From Microgenomates group bacterium GW2011_GWC1_46_15 (GTDB taxonomy: Bacteria > Patescibacteria > Microgenomatia > UBA1400 > UBA12028), in contig LCLX01000001.1 in NCBI GenBank assembly GCA_001002285.1, positions 186,001 to 250,000 of the forward strand: a DNA stretch of 64,000 nucleotides. The letters run 5' to 3'. The position numbers and the translations under genes were made by a program. The notes beneath the pieces were generated by a model that searched no databases, was not told the DNA's origin, and was given only the letters and a program-made list of their open reading frames with translations. Positions 57,159-64,000 of this stretch are shown piece by piece. The number at the start of each line of letters is the position of its first letter. Position 1 is the stretch's first letter.

Positions 57159-58241
57159 CTATTTTTTTCCCGTCGAACTTTGTTGAGCCACCGCGGGAAC
57201 GTACGCAAAAAAGTTGTTATCTCCGGTAAACACATAGATCGGTTGGAGATAATTTTGCGGTGTATCAGAGTCATAGTATGCCAACGCAACATTCCGCACC
57301 ACAGCGCTTGTAACATTTTGGTCAACATACGCGACATATCCTTTGCCCGCTTGCAGTTGTTTCCACGCTTCTAACGTAGAAACAAGGCCGTACGTTTCGG
57401 CTCGGTCATACTCAACAGAGAAATGCATAAACTCCATTTCAACAACGCTCAAATCTTTTTCTTCACTTCCGGAAAAAATCATCCGCGCACTCCCTTTAGA
57501 CGGATCTGGACGGAATACAGGATATCTCAGTCCAAGCGCTGTGCGGAAAAGATCAACTTGGACGAAGTCGGCTTCAGAAAAACTTACCGCGGGAGTGTAT
57601 GAAGAACCGGAACTTTTGAGAAGTGTTATCCGTGCTTCTCCCGTCGCCATGTCGTCGGGAAGAAGGCTTGCGTCACGCAGAATCCCACGCGCGCGGTTTG
57701 CAACCTCGCTTTGTGTGGGAAGTTTCCGGTTGTTCGTTAAAAAGTTTGGATCGGTGGACCAATCCGTTCTCATCGTAAAATTCTGTGAAACAATATCCAT
57801 CTCAAGCGTTGAGGTCAGCGGCGTTGTACGTTTCCAGCGGTACACTGTTTCCGAGACTTGCTCTGGTGGGAACTCAAAACCAAGATCACCCGCAACCTGT
57901 TTTGCATTGTCCGAAGAGAACAAACTCGCCCGGCCAACGGGAATGAAATAAACCGGCAGTTGGTTGGCAAGCATAGGAAGCGATCCATCTTTTGTTTGGA
58001 GTGTATATGTTTTTATCTGGAACGGCGATTGAGGAAACGTTAATGATGGGAGGGTGCCAAAGCCATACGTTGGTTCCGGTGGTTTGGGTGGATTCAGCAA
58101 GCGATATAACGAAAAACTCATGTTTAAAATCACCCGGCCAATGATAAAAAAAGCAAGAAGAAACGCGCCATACTTAATCGCGTTGCGCGCGATAAACGCA
58201 ACGTTGCTCAAACTTGCCTGAGGAACCTCGGTTGGAGTCAT
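57159..58241 (-). CDS. Single-pass membrane protein with large extracellular domain, unknown
   Basis: About 360 residues. The start at 58241 (MTPTEVPQASLSNVAF) replaces a longer reading because an extended -10 (TGC-TATGAT) lies exactly 6 nt before it. One membrane helix (AFLLAFFIIGRVILNMSFSL) is followed by a Pro-rich stretch and about 290 residues of mixed alpha/beta with internal symmetry hints (SEVANRARGILRDASLLPDD, SFSEADFVQVDLFRTALGLRYPV). Two similar halves may be present. No family recognised. Divergent from gltX. Confidence 0.65.
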   Translation of the reverse strand: MTPTEVPQASLSNVAFIARNAIKYGAFLLAFFIIGRVILNMSFSLYRLLNPPKPPEPTYGFGTLPSLTFPQSPFQIKTYTLQTKDGSLPMLANQLPVYFIPVGRASLFSSDNAKQVAGDLGFEFPPEQVSETVYRWKRTTPLTSTLEMDIVSQNFTMRTDWSTDPNFLTNNRKLPTQSEVANRARGILRDASLLPDDMATGEARITLLKSSGSSYTPAVSFSEADFVQVDLFRTALGLRYPVFRPDPSKGSARMIFSGSEEKDLSVVEMEFMHFSVEYDRAETYGLVSTLEAWKQLQAGKGYVAYVDQNVTSAVVRNVALAYYDSDTPQNYLQPIYVFTGDNNFFAYVPAVAQQSSTGKK

Positions 58242-58247
58242 ACAGCC

Positions 58248-58256
58248 ATCATAGCA
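58248..58256 (-). promoter_or_regulatory. Extended -10 element, leaderless start of the membrane protein at 57159
   Basis: TGC-TATGAT on the minus strand with exactly 6 nt to the ATG at 58241. Confidence 0.65.
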
Positions 58257-58275
58257 AATCATAGAGAGGTTGCGA

Positions 58276-58301
58276 TATAATCGCACTAGAACAAATCTAG
58301 A
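58276..58301 (+). promoter_or_regulatory. gltX -10 and leader hairpin
   Basis: TATAAT (58276-58281) lies 27 nt before the ATG. The predicted leader begins with a small perfect hairpin CTAGA-ACAAA-TCTAG (58287-58301). Only a weak GAG-type ribosome site is seen. Confidence 0.5.
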
Positions 58302-58308
58302 GAAAATT

Positions 58309-59757
58309 ATGACAGCCACATCAAAAACCAAAACCGTCCGTACCCGCATCGCCCCTTCCCCGACGGGTCTTGCCCATGTTGCTACGGGATATATTGCGCT
58401 GTTTAACTACGCGTTTGCACATCAACATGGCGGCCAATTTATCATCCGCATCGAGGATACCGACCGCGCGCGGTTTGTTGAAGGTGCTGAACAGGTTATC
58501 TATGACTCACTGAAGTGGTTGGGAATTCCACACGCTGAAGGGGTAGATATTGGTGGACCGTACGCGCCGTATAAGCAGTCCGAGCGGTTGGATATCTATA
58601 AAAAGTATGCCGAAGAGTTAATTAAAAAAGGTCACGCATACTACTGTTTTTGCACATCAGCGGAATTGGAAACGATGCGTAATGCCCAGCAAAAAGCGGG
58701 GAAACTCCCCATGTACGATGGCCGGTGCAAGCAGTTGGATCCCAAGGTTGCACAAGAGCGCGCGCAAAAAGAAAAGCATGTGATCCGCCTTCATATGCCA
58801 GACGAAGGGAAAACCGAGTGGGAGGACTTAATCCGCGGACACATCGAGTTTGAGAACGCGCTTGTTGATGACCAAGTATTGATAAAGTCCGACGGCTTCC
58901 CCACATACCATCTCGCGGTGGTGGTTGATGACTACTTGATGAAGATTACCCATGTGATGCGTGGTGAGGAATGGATCAGTTCAACACCAAAACATATTGC
59001 GTTGTACACCATGTTTGGATGGGAGATTCCGCAGTTTGCGCACATGCCGTTACTGCGCAACCCAGACCACAGCAAGCTTTCCAAACGCAAGAACGATGTA
59101 TCGTTGATCAGTTATATGAAAAAGGGATACTTACCCGAAGCGCTTGTGAACTTTTTGTGTCTGTTGGGATGGTCGCACCCCGAACACGAAGAAGTATTTG
59201 ACCTGCAAAACTTTTTGAAACACTACGCGATTGACCGTATGCAAAAAACAGCTCCGGTCTTTGATTTTAATAAACTCAACTGGATGAATGGCCTATACAT
59301 TCGGGAAAAGCTCAGCGCTGCGGAGTTAAAGAAGCGGTTGGAACCATTTTTGCCAAGTGATTTCCCCAAAAAGAAGTTTGACACGATTCTCCCACTTATC
59401 CGTGATCGTCTTGTTTTATTAGCGGATGTTGAATCATTAACAGATTTCTTTTACCGCGACATTGTCGTGGATAAAAAAGCACTTCAATTTAAAAAAGCAG
59501 ACGATGCCCTCATCGCGCAACAATTACTTTCATCAATTGAAGCGCTTAAAAAGACCGACTGGACACTTCAGTCAATTGAAGCGGTACTCCGCAGTCTTCA
59601 GGAAAAAAACGACTGGAATAAAGGTCAATACTTTATGTTACTCCGTATTGTGGTCACCGGAAAAACCGCAACCCCACCGCTTTTTGAAACAATAGAGGTG
59701 CTAGGGAAAGAAAAAACATTCCAAAGACTCGAGAAAGCCCGCTCACTTTTCGCCTAA
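58309..59757 (+). CDS. gltX: Glutamyl-tRNA synthetase
   Basis: 482 residues, start at 58309 (MTATSKTKTVRTRIAPSPTG). Class I synthetase: the HIGH motif is PTGLAHVATG (H23-G27), followed by IRIEDTDRARFVEGAEQ and the KMSKS-type motif KLSKRKN (about 255). The C-terminal anticodon-binding helical domain is complete. tRNA-Gln follows 27 nt downstream and tRNA-Glu lies 20 kb upstream. No glutaminyl-tRNA synthetase or GatCAB was seen here, so whether this enzyme also charges tRNA-Gln is open. A sugar-like Zn motif (CxC...C) is reduced to CFC. Confidence 0.96.
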   Translation: MTATSKTKTVRTRIAPSPTGLAHVATGYIALFNYAFAHQHGGQFIIRIEDTDRARFVEGAEQVIYDSLKWLGIPHAEGVDIGGPYAPYKQSERLDIYKKYAEELIKKGHAYYCFCTSAELETMRNAQQKAGKLPMYDGRCKQLDPKVAQERAQKEKHVIRLHMPDEGKTEWEDLIRGHIEFENALVDDQVLIKSDGFPTYHLAVVVDDYLMKITHVMRGEEWISSTPKHIALYTMFGWEIPQFAHMPLLRNPDHSKLSKRKNDVSLISYMKKGYLPEALVNFLCLLGWSHPEHEEVFDLQNFLKHYAIDRMQKTAPVFDFNKLNWMNGLYIREKLSAAELKKRLEPFLPSDFPKKKFDTILPLIRDRLVLLADVESLTDFFYRDIVVDKKALQFKKADDALIAQQLLSSIEALKKTDWTLQSIEAVLRSLQEKNDWNKGQYFMLLRIVVTGKTATPPLFETIEVLGKEKTFQRLEKARSLFA

Positions 59758-59762
59758 AAATC

Positions 59763-59771
59763 TGGTAAAAT
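59763..59771 (+). promoter_or_regulatory. Extended -10 element of tRNA-Gln
   Basis: TGG-TAAAAT, identical to the tRNA-Glu element, 13 nt before the tRNA 5' end. Confidence 0.7.
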
Positions 59772-59784
59772 TCTCCTGTATTGA

Positions 59785-59855
59785 TGCCCGGTCATCTAAT
59801 GGTAGGATGCGACACTCTGAATGTCGTCATTGTGGTTCGAGTCCACGCCGGGCAA
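59785..59855 (+). tRNA. tRNA-Gln (CTG)
   Basis: 71 nt. Acceptor TGCCCGG/CCGGGCA with the 5' U typical of tRNA-Gln, anticodon loop CTCTGAA with CTG at 59817-59819, T-arm TGTGG-TTCGAGT-CCACG, discriminator A. CCA is not encoded. Confidence 0.96.
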
Positions 59856-59880
59856 CATCTTGTACTGCTTGAGTGAATAG

Positions 59881-59889
59881 TGCCATAAT
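59881..59889 (+). promoter_or_regulatory. Extended -10 element, leaderless start of the gene at 59896
   Basis: TGC-CATAAT followed by exactly 6 nt and the ATG. Confidence 0.65.
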
Positions 59890-59895
59890 AAGAGT

Positions 59896-60543
59896 ATGCG
59901 GTTTCGCCTGCGGGGTCTCTTCATCGGTTGTGGAGTAACAACGGTTGCACTGTTTGCATATCTCTTTTTCCTCGCGTATACACAAAATCAAACCATTACA
60001 GAACTCAAACAAACAACAGAGTACCTTTCTTCTAAACTTCAACAAGGTTCACAGCAAGCATTACCACAACAACTCGCCTGTTCTGGAGCATGTATTGATG
60101 TGATTCAATCAGCAACGGCGTCGTTATCGCTCAAAACATCTACAAAAGCGCAATCTTCGACGCCAAAAACAACTTCGGGAGTAAAGGAATACTATATTCC
60201 GTTTGGCACAGGCTTCACGCAAAACAATAAATGGGAAGACGTTTCTGGCACCGATACAATGATCGATCCAGCCAACTATGGCACCATTGTAAGTGTTATT
60301 TTTGAGGCAGGCATGCGCATTCCTGTTGCGAATGGAACGATGTATGCCAGGCTCTACAATAAAACCGACGATCATCCGGTTTGGCTTACTGAAGTTTCCA
60401 CAAGCGCCGGCGTAAGCACAATGGTGAAGTCGCAACCCATTACTTTGGATGCGGGAAACAAACTTTACCGTGTGCAGATCAGCACGTCTTTGCAGTATCC
60501 GTCATACTTGGACTTCGCACGCCTCCATATTACGGTAAAATAA
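59896..60543 (+). CDS. Membrane-anchored extracellular protein, unknown
   Basis: 215 residues. An N-terminal membrane helix (LFIGCGVTTVALFAYLFFLAY), a short coiled coil (TITELKQTTEYLSSKLQQ), a Ser/Thr/Lys linker and a C-terminal beta-rich domain of about 115 residues (YYIPFGTGFTQNNKWEDVSG...KLYRVQISTSLQYPSYLDFARLHITVK). The layout is that of a stalked surface protein; the domain was not matched to a family. Confidence 0.65.
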   Translation: MRFRLRGLFIGCGVTTVALFAYLFFLAYTQNQTITELKQTTEYLSSKLQQGSQQALPQQLACSGACIDVIQSATASLSLKTSTKAQSSTPKTTSGVKEYYIPFGTGFTQNNKWEDVSGTDTMIDPANYGTIVSVIFEAGMRIPVANGTMYARLYNKTDDHPVWLTEVSTSAGVSTMVKSQPITLDAGNKLYRVQISTSLQYPSYLDFARLHITVK

Positions 60544-60584
60544 TCATTTGCATTCTCCCCTGTTATCCGTTACGCTAGCACCAC

Positions 60585-61481
60585 ATGAAAAAACATATGT
60601 TCACTCTAAAAAACACAACAACAGCAAGTCTTTTTCTTGGAATCCTTCTTACTTCTTTTACCATTGTTGCCGCAAAAACTCCGGTGATGACGAAATACAC
60701 AGCTGGAGTGGTATTGGGTGATGAGTTCGAACAAAAGACAGAAAAAACCAATGAAGAAACAAAAAAATCGGAAGAGCGCTCACGAGAACAGCAAAAACAA
60801 GAAACTTCATCAGGTACATCGAATACATCGGTGAATGTTCAGCGGGAAGGAACAAAACAGGAGCTTGAAATTCAAACAGGCAACCGGAAAGTGAAAACAA
60901 AAGCTGAGGACAATGGAAAATTCAAACTTGAAATCGAAAATCCAGATGTGAAACTCAAATATGAAGTCAAAGATGGAGAGTTATTATTAAAAACTGAAGA
61001 CAAAAAAGGAAATGAGAAAGAAGCAAGCGAACAAGAAAAAGAGGAAACGGAGGGTCTTTTTGAGCAGGAAGACATTGAAGTTGCATCGAAGGAGGGAGAG
61101 ATTGAGTTTGAACACAAAGGAGTTCGCACGCGGACAAACTTCCCACTTTCGATTGATCCCACAACAAACGGACTTGTTGTAACAACGCCAGCCGGACAGA
61201 AAACTGTCACCACTTTGCCTGACGTTGCTGTTCAGAACATGCTTTCCCAAGGAGTTCTCACGACTATTGTGAGCGAATCTGTGCAAACTTCTCCCGTTCA
61301 ACTCGAAACGTTTGAGGGTGAACTGGCGTATCGCATAGAAGGAGAAAAAGAAATACGTGTACTCGGCTTCATTCCTGTAATGGTGCAAACAACAGCGTAT
61401 GTTTCTCCGGACGATGGTCAAATCGTTGCTCAACGGCGGTCGCTTCTCTCAAATATCTTGAACTTTATTTCAACGAAGTAA
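60585..61481 (+). CDS. Exported Lys/Glu-rich protein, unknown
   Basis: 298 residues. A signal peptide (TTASLFLGILLTSFTIVAA) leads to a highly charged, partly repetitive middle part (about 45-180, rich in Glu, Lys and Thr), and a compact C-terminal domain (about 185-290) with GVRTRTNFPLSIDPTTNGLVVTT and YRIEGEKEIRVLGFIPVMVQTTAYVSPDDGQIV. That end recalls the beta-rich PepSY-like or inhibitor-type folds, but without firm match. The region is probably extended at the cell surface. A TACGCT lies 8 nt before the ATG. Confidence 0.65.
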   Translation: MKKHMFTLKNTTTASLFLGILLTSFTIVAAKTPVMTKYTAGVVLGDEFEQKTEKTNEETKKSEERSREQQKQETSSGTSNTSVNVQREGTKQELEIQTGNRKVKTKAEDNGKFKLEIENPDVKLKYEVKDGELLLKTEDKKGNEKEASEQEKEETEGLFEQEDIEVASKEGEIEFEHKGVRTRTNFPLSIDPTTNGLVVTTPAGQKTVTTLPDVAVQNMLSQGVLTTIVSESVQTSPVQLETFEGELAYRIEGEKEIRVLGFIPVMVQTTAYVSPDDGQIVAQRRSLLSNILNFISTK

Positions 61482-61502
61482 TCCACACGGAAGACTTCTC
61501 TG

Positions 61503-61511
61503 TGTTACCAT
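61503..61511 (+). promoter_or_regulatory. Extended -10 element, leaderless start of the EamA transporter
   Basis: TGT-TACCAT followed by exactly 6 nt and the ATG at 61518. Confidence 0.65.
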
Positions 61512-61517
61512 ATCCCT

Positions 61518-62369
61518 ATGTCTTGGCAGATACTCATGTTTATCAGTGTTGTAACATATGCTTTCTCCATTCTCCTTCAACGTATCCTTCTTAAAGAAGA
61601 CACAAGTGATCCAAAAGCATTTTCTGTTCTTTTCACAACAATAACGGGGTTGTTCATCGGTATGTTTGGATTTGCGACGATGGATATGCGCCTTCCGGCT
61701 TTGGGTTCCATCATCCCGAATTTTTTATTGATGATTGTTTTATACACGATGGGCAATTTTATGTTTTCGACTGCGCTCAAACATTTAGAAGCCTCGTTTG
61801 TCACGATTTTATTTTCTAGTAAAGTACTTTTTAGTGTTTTTGCATCAACGATCTTTTTACATGAAGGATTACAGGGCAAGCAATTTATAGGAACTTTTCT
61901 TATTCTCTTGAGTATTGTGTTGGTCAATTTAAAATCAACAAAAATATCTTTTGGAAAGTATGCATGGATCACAATACTCGCAGCACTCTTTTTTGGTGTG
62001 CAAACAACAAATGACAGATATTTACTCCAGACGTTTTCTCTTTATCCATACGTAACATTAGCGTTTTTGCTTCCAACAGTTCTTCTAGCACTCACCGACC
62101 GGCACATTGTGAAGCACATGCAACCGCTTTTGCAGAAAAACACAGCGTGGAAATTAATTCTATCATGCGCAATTTATGCGCTTTCTGCGATCACTTTTTT
62201 TGCCGCACTCCAAATTGCACCAAACTCTTCACAGGTTGCCTCAATGAATGCGTCGAGTGTCATGCTGATCGTCATTCTTGGGATGATCATATTGAAGGAA
62301 CGCGGCGATATGGTGAAAAAAATAATTGGTGCGGTGCTAAGTACGATTGGATTGTTGTTGGTGGTATAA
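61518..62369 (+). CDS. EamA/DMT-family transporter
   Basis: 283 residues with ten membrane helices in two five-helix repeats, the layout of the drug/metabolite transporter superfamily. The repeat ends are ASFVTILFSSKVLFSVFASTIFLHEGLQGKQFIGTFLILLSIVLVN and ASMNASSVMLIVILGMIILKERGDMVKKIIGAVLSTIGLLLV, both with the conserved E-x-x-x-G pattern. These carry amino acids, nucleosides or other small metabolites. Substrate not predictable. Confidence 0.9.
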   Translation: MSWQILMFISVVTYAFSILLQRILLKEDTSDPKAFSVLFTTITGLFIGMFGFATMDMRLPALGSIIPNFLLMIVLYTMGNFMFSTALKHLEASFVTILFSSKVLFSVFASTIFLHEGLQGKQFIGTFLILLSIVLVNLKSTKISFGKYAWITILAALFFGVQTTNDRYLLQTFSLYPYVTLAFLLPTVLLALTDRHIVKHMQPLLQKNTAWKLILSCAIYALSAITFFAALQIAPNSSQVASMNASSVMLIVILGMIILKERGDMVKKIIGAVLSTIGLLLVV

Positions 62370-62416
62370 AACACGGTTTAGTCGTAGTAAAATGATGCGA
62401 AAGGAGAGGAGAAAAT

Positions 62417-62653
62417 ATGTCACTAAGAGAAATGGAATGAGTTATTGGACAAGCTATTATTAGTGATGCACTCAGGAGAGGGCTTCTTGGTCATCGTCGT
62501 GCCGAATTATTAAAAAGTTTTAATTTCTCAGAAAAAGAACGGGAGTTTTTGCTGAAAATTCAAGCAGACACGTTTGTGGAGTTTGCACAAGCCGTCACTG
62601 ATTATATTAGTAGTCATCCGGAAGAGAAACTTCCTCCAGCTGCAACAAGATAA
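62417..62653 (+). pseudogene. NHLP/Os1348-like small protein gene with an in-frame TGA
   Basis: A good Shine-Dalgarno site (AAAGGAGAGGAGAAAAT-ATG) leads to MSLREME, then TGA (62438-62440, codon 8), then the same frame continues to a TAA at 62651-62653: VIGQAIISDALRRGLLGHRR...LLKSFNFSEKEREFLLKIQ...FVEFAQAVTDYISS. Read through, the 77-residue product has the pattern of Os1348/nitrile-hydratase-leader-like RiPP-precursor relatives (VIGxAIxDxxxRxxLL). The TGA is one transition from CGA. No suitable ATG follows, so the gene is broken, recoded or mis-sequenced. Confidence 0.55.
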
Positions 62654-62768
62654 CTTACAGCCCATACCCACTCAACTGCGCGTTTCCAATCCGGATTCTT
62701 GGTGAGTGAAAGAATCATCATGAAGAGCAACAGCCTGAAAAATCTCTCCCGAATATAACTCGAAGATT

Positions 62769-62777
62769 TGATATACT
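62769..62777 (+). promoter_or_regulatory. Extended -10 element of dnaG
   Basis: TGA-TATACT, 9 nt before the ATG at 62787. A near-leaderless start. Confidence 0.5.
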
Positions 62778-62786
62778 GTGGGCATC

Positions 62787-64000
62787 ATGGCTTCCCAAAT
62801 TGAAGAGATAAAATCGGCGGTTGACATTGTGCAGGTGATTGGCGAGCGCGTGAATCTCACGAAGGCGGGAAAAAACTTTAAAGGCCTGTGTCCGTTTCAT
62901 TCAGAGAAAACGCCATCGTTTTTTGCAACGCTAGAAATTCAACGGTATAAATGTTTTGGATGTGGCAAATCGGGTGATGTGTTAACGTTTGTGCAGGAGT
63001 ATGACTCGCTCACGTTTGTTGAAGCGTTGGAGATGTTGGCAAAACGCGCCGGCATTATGTTAGAAAGGCAGGCGTTTAGTCCCGAAGATGCCCACCGCAA
63101 ACGGTTGTATGAAGTTCTCCACCTCGCGCGTGAGTACTTTCATTATGTTTTAACGGAACACAAACTGGGTGAACCCGCCCGTAAGTACTTGAAAACCCGC
63201 GGTATTACGAGTGAAACGATTAAAACATTTGGACTTGGATACGCGCCGAACTCATGGGATGGGTTGTACAACTATTTAGTAAAGAAAAAAAAGTATGATG
63301 TGCGTGAGCTTGAAGATGTTGGATTGGTGATCCGCAAAACAGGCACGCGAGGCACAAGTAGTGGTATCGGTGCGGGTGATGTGTATGATCGTTTCCGTGG
63401 CCGTATCATGTTTCCATTGACCGATGCTCAAGGAAAAGTGGTTGGTTTTTCCGGCCGTGTGCTTGATCCGGAAATTAAAGAGGCGAAGTACATCAACTCG
63501 CCGGAAACGCAGTTGTATCACAAAAGCGAGTTATTGTTTGGCTACTCGGTACTCAAAAACTTTATCCGCAAAGAAGAGGAAGTGCTGGTTGTTGAAGGAG
63601 AACTGGACGCGTTGTCCTCGTACCAGGCCGGTGCGCAGAACGTTGTGGCGATTAAAGGCTCTGCGCTCACCGAAAAACAGGTGCGGTTGTTGTCGCGTTC
63701 GGTGAAACGCGTGATTTTGGCGCTGGATGCAGACTCAGCTGGTGTTGAAGCAACCAAGCGCGCGATTGAAACTGCCCGCCCGTTTGAGTTAAGCCTACGC
63801 GTGCTTCCTCTCGTTGGCGGCAAGGATCCCGACGTGATCGCGCGCGAACAACCAAAAATCTGGCGCGACATGGTCAAAAAAACCGCCTCGGTATATGCAT
63901 TTCTCATTGACTCTTCGTTTACCGCGCATGGTGATGAAGGTAAAACTGGTGAAGGCAAACGGCTTATTACTAACGAAGTCATTCCCGTGCTTGCTTCGAT
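62787..64000 (+). CDS. dnaG: DNA primase (C-terminal part outside the window)
   Basis: About 404 residues are visible. Makes RNA primers for replication. The N-terminal CHC2 zinc finger has CPFH...CFGCGKSGD (about residues 36-66). The TOPRIM fold has VVEGELDAL with the catalytic glutamate and LALDADSAG with the DxD-type aspartates. GRVLDPEIKEAKYINSPET and FRGRIMFPLTD are DnaG hallmark blocks. The helicase-binding C-terminal domain lies beyond the window edge. The start at 62787 is supported by the -10 element. Confidence 0.96.
   Translation, partial: MASQIEEIKSAVDIVQVIGERVNLTKAGKNFKGLCPFHSEKTPSFFATLEIQRYKCFGCGKSGDVLTFVQEYDSLTFVEALEMLAKRAGIMLERQAFSPEDAHRKRLYEVLHLAREYFHYVLTEHKLGEPARKYLKTRGITSETIKTFGLGYAPNSWDGLYNYLVKKKKYDVRELEDVGLVIRKTGTRGTSSGIGAGDVYDRFRGRIMFPLTDAQGKVVGFSGRVLDPEIKEAKYINSPETQLYHKSELLFGYSVLKNFIRKEEEVLVVEGELDALSSYQAGAQNVVAIKGSALTEKQVRLLSRSVKRVILALDADSAGVEATKRAIETARPFELSLRVLPLVGGKDPDVIAREQPKIWRDMVKKTASVYAFLIDSSFTAHGDEGKTGEGKRLITNEVIPVLAS

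Noticed and set aside
62417..62653. UGA recoding to Gly or Trp as in some CPR lineages
   Set aside because: TGA is the stop of metG, secD and several ATGA-coupled genes here, so the standard meaning applies and the interruption needs a local explanation.

Overview
The window reads as chromosomal DNA of a small-genome bacterium, most likely a member of the Candidate Phyla Radiation (Patescibacteria), perhaps Microgenomates-like. This is inferred from gene content only; no phylogeny was run. Pointers are the bare lower-glycolysis plus lactate dehydrogenase set, many polytopic glycan enzymes and short exported proteins with one membrane segment, trimmed versions of universal enzymes (short phosphoglycerate kinase, aspartyl-tRNA synthetase, triosephosphate isomerase, RNase Y without a membrane anchor), tRNA genes that do not encode CCA, and DUF4446 and DUF3048 proteins. 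UGA and UAA act as ordinary stops in most genes. No rRNA operon, CRISPR array, insertion sequence or prophage was seen.

Layout. 1-3080: minus-strand ABC-2 exporter with one ATPase and three permeases, the last cut by the window edge. 3090-6418: HU, RNase Y and RecA. 6419-7945: structured intergenic DNA, a zinc-ribbon/PD-(D/E)XK nuclease and a winged-helix regulator with a tandem 10-bp repeat over its start codon. 8014-11148: helicase-nuclease fusion. 11149-18451: PMT-like and GT-C membrane glycosyltransferases, TPI, UvrD, a FemAB-like transferase and an M23 peptidase. 18645-21355: PGK, GAPDH and a HigBA-type toxin-antitoxin pair. 22138-28568: tRNA-Cys with a hydrolase immediately behind it, a PEGA/SH3 lipoprotein, and an envelope cluster (UbiA/DPPR-like, MraY/WecA-like, GT39-like, GT2). 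28615-37572: TatD, MetG, a TrpR-like regulator, RmuC, Nudix, RmlA-like and surface proteins. 37569-41086: surface proteins, tRNA-Glu followed by an island of small unknown genes, and an ATP-cone/Mrr endonuclease. 41090-49895: LDH, Nth, RdgB, M29 aminopeptidase, DUF4446, DUF3048, an HTH-nucleotidyltransferase protein, SecD and SecF. 50370-55607: CCA-adding enzyme and RecJ from one shared promoter, then AspS behind a T-box leader. 55613-64000: unknown protein, PBP5-like carboxypeptidase, GltX, tRNA-Gln, exported proteins, an EamA transporter, an interrupted NHLP/Os1348-like ORF and the 5' part of dnaG.

The strongest window-wide signal is regulatory. Many genes have no Shine-Dalgarno site. Instead an extended -10 element (TGN followed by a hexamer like TANNNT or CATAAT) ends exactly 6 nt before the ATG or GTG, as expected for leaderless mRNAs. 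Fourteen starts fit the strict form and at least ten fit relaxed versions. At 51714-51741 one perfect palindrome supplies this element in both directions. Genes with real leaders (hup, rny, recA, aspS and several small unknown genes) carry Shine-Dalgarno sites instead. Two protein genes begin 4 and 10 nt after a tRNA 3' end, so tRNA processing would also give them leaderless or near-leaderless mRNAs.

The most notable single element is a T-box riboswitch in front of aspS, with a complete antiterminator/terminator switch whose bulge matches the G73-CCA end expected of tRNA-Asp.
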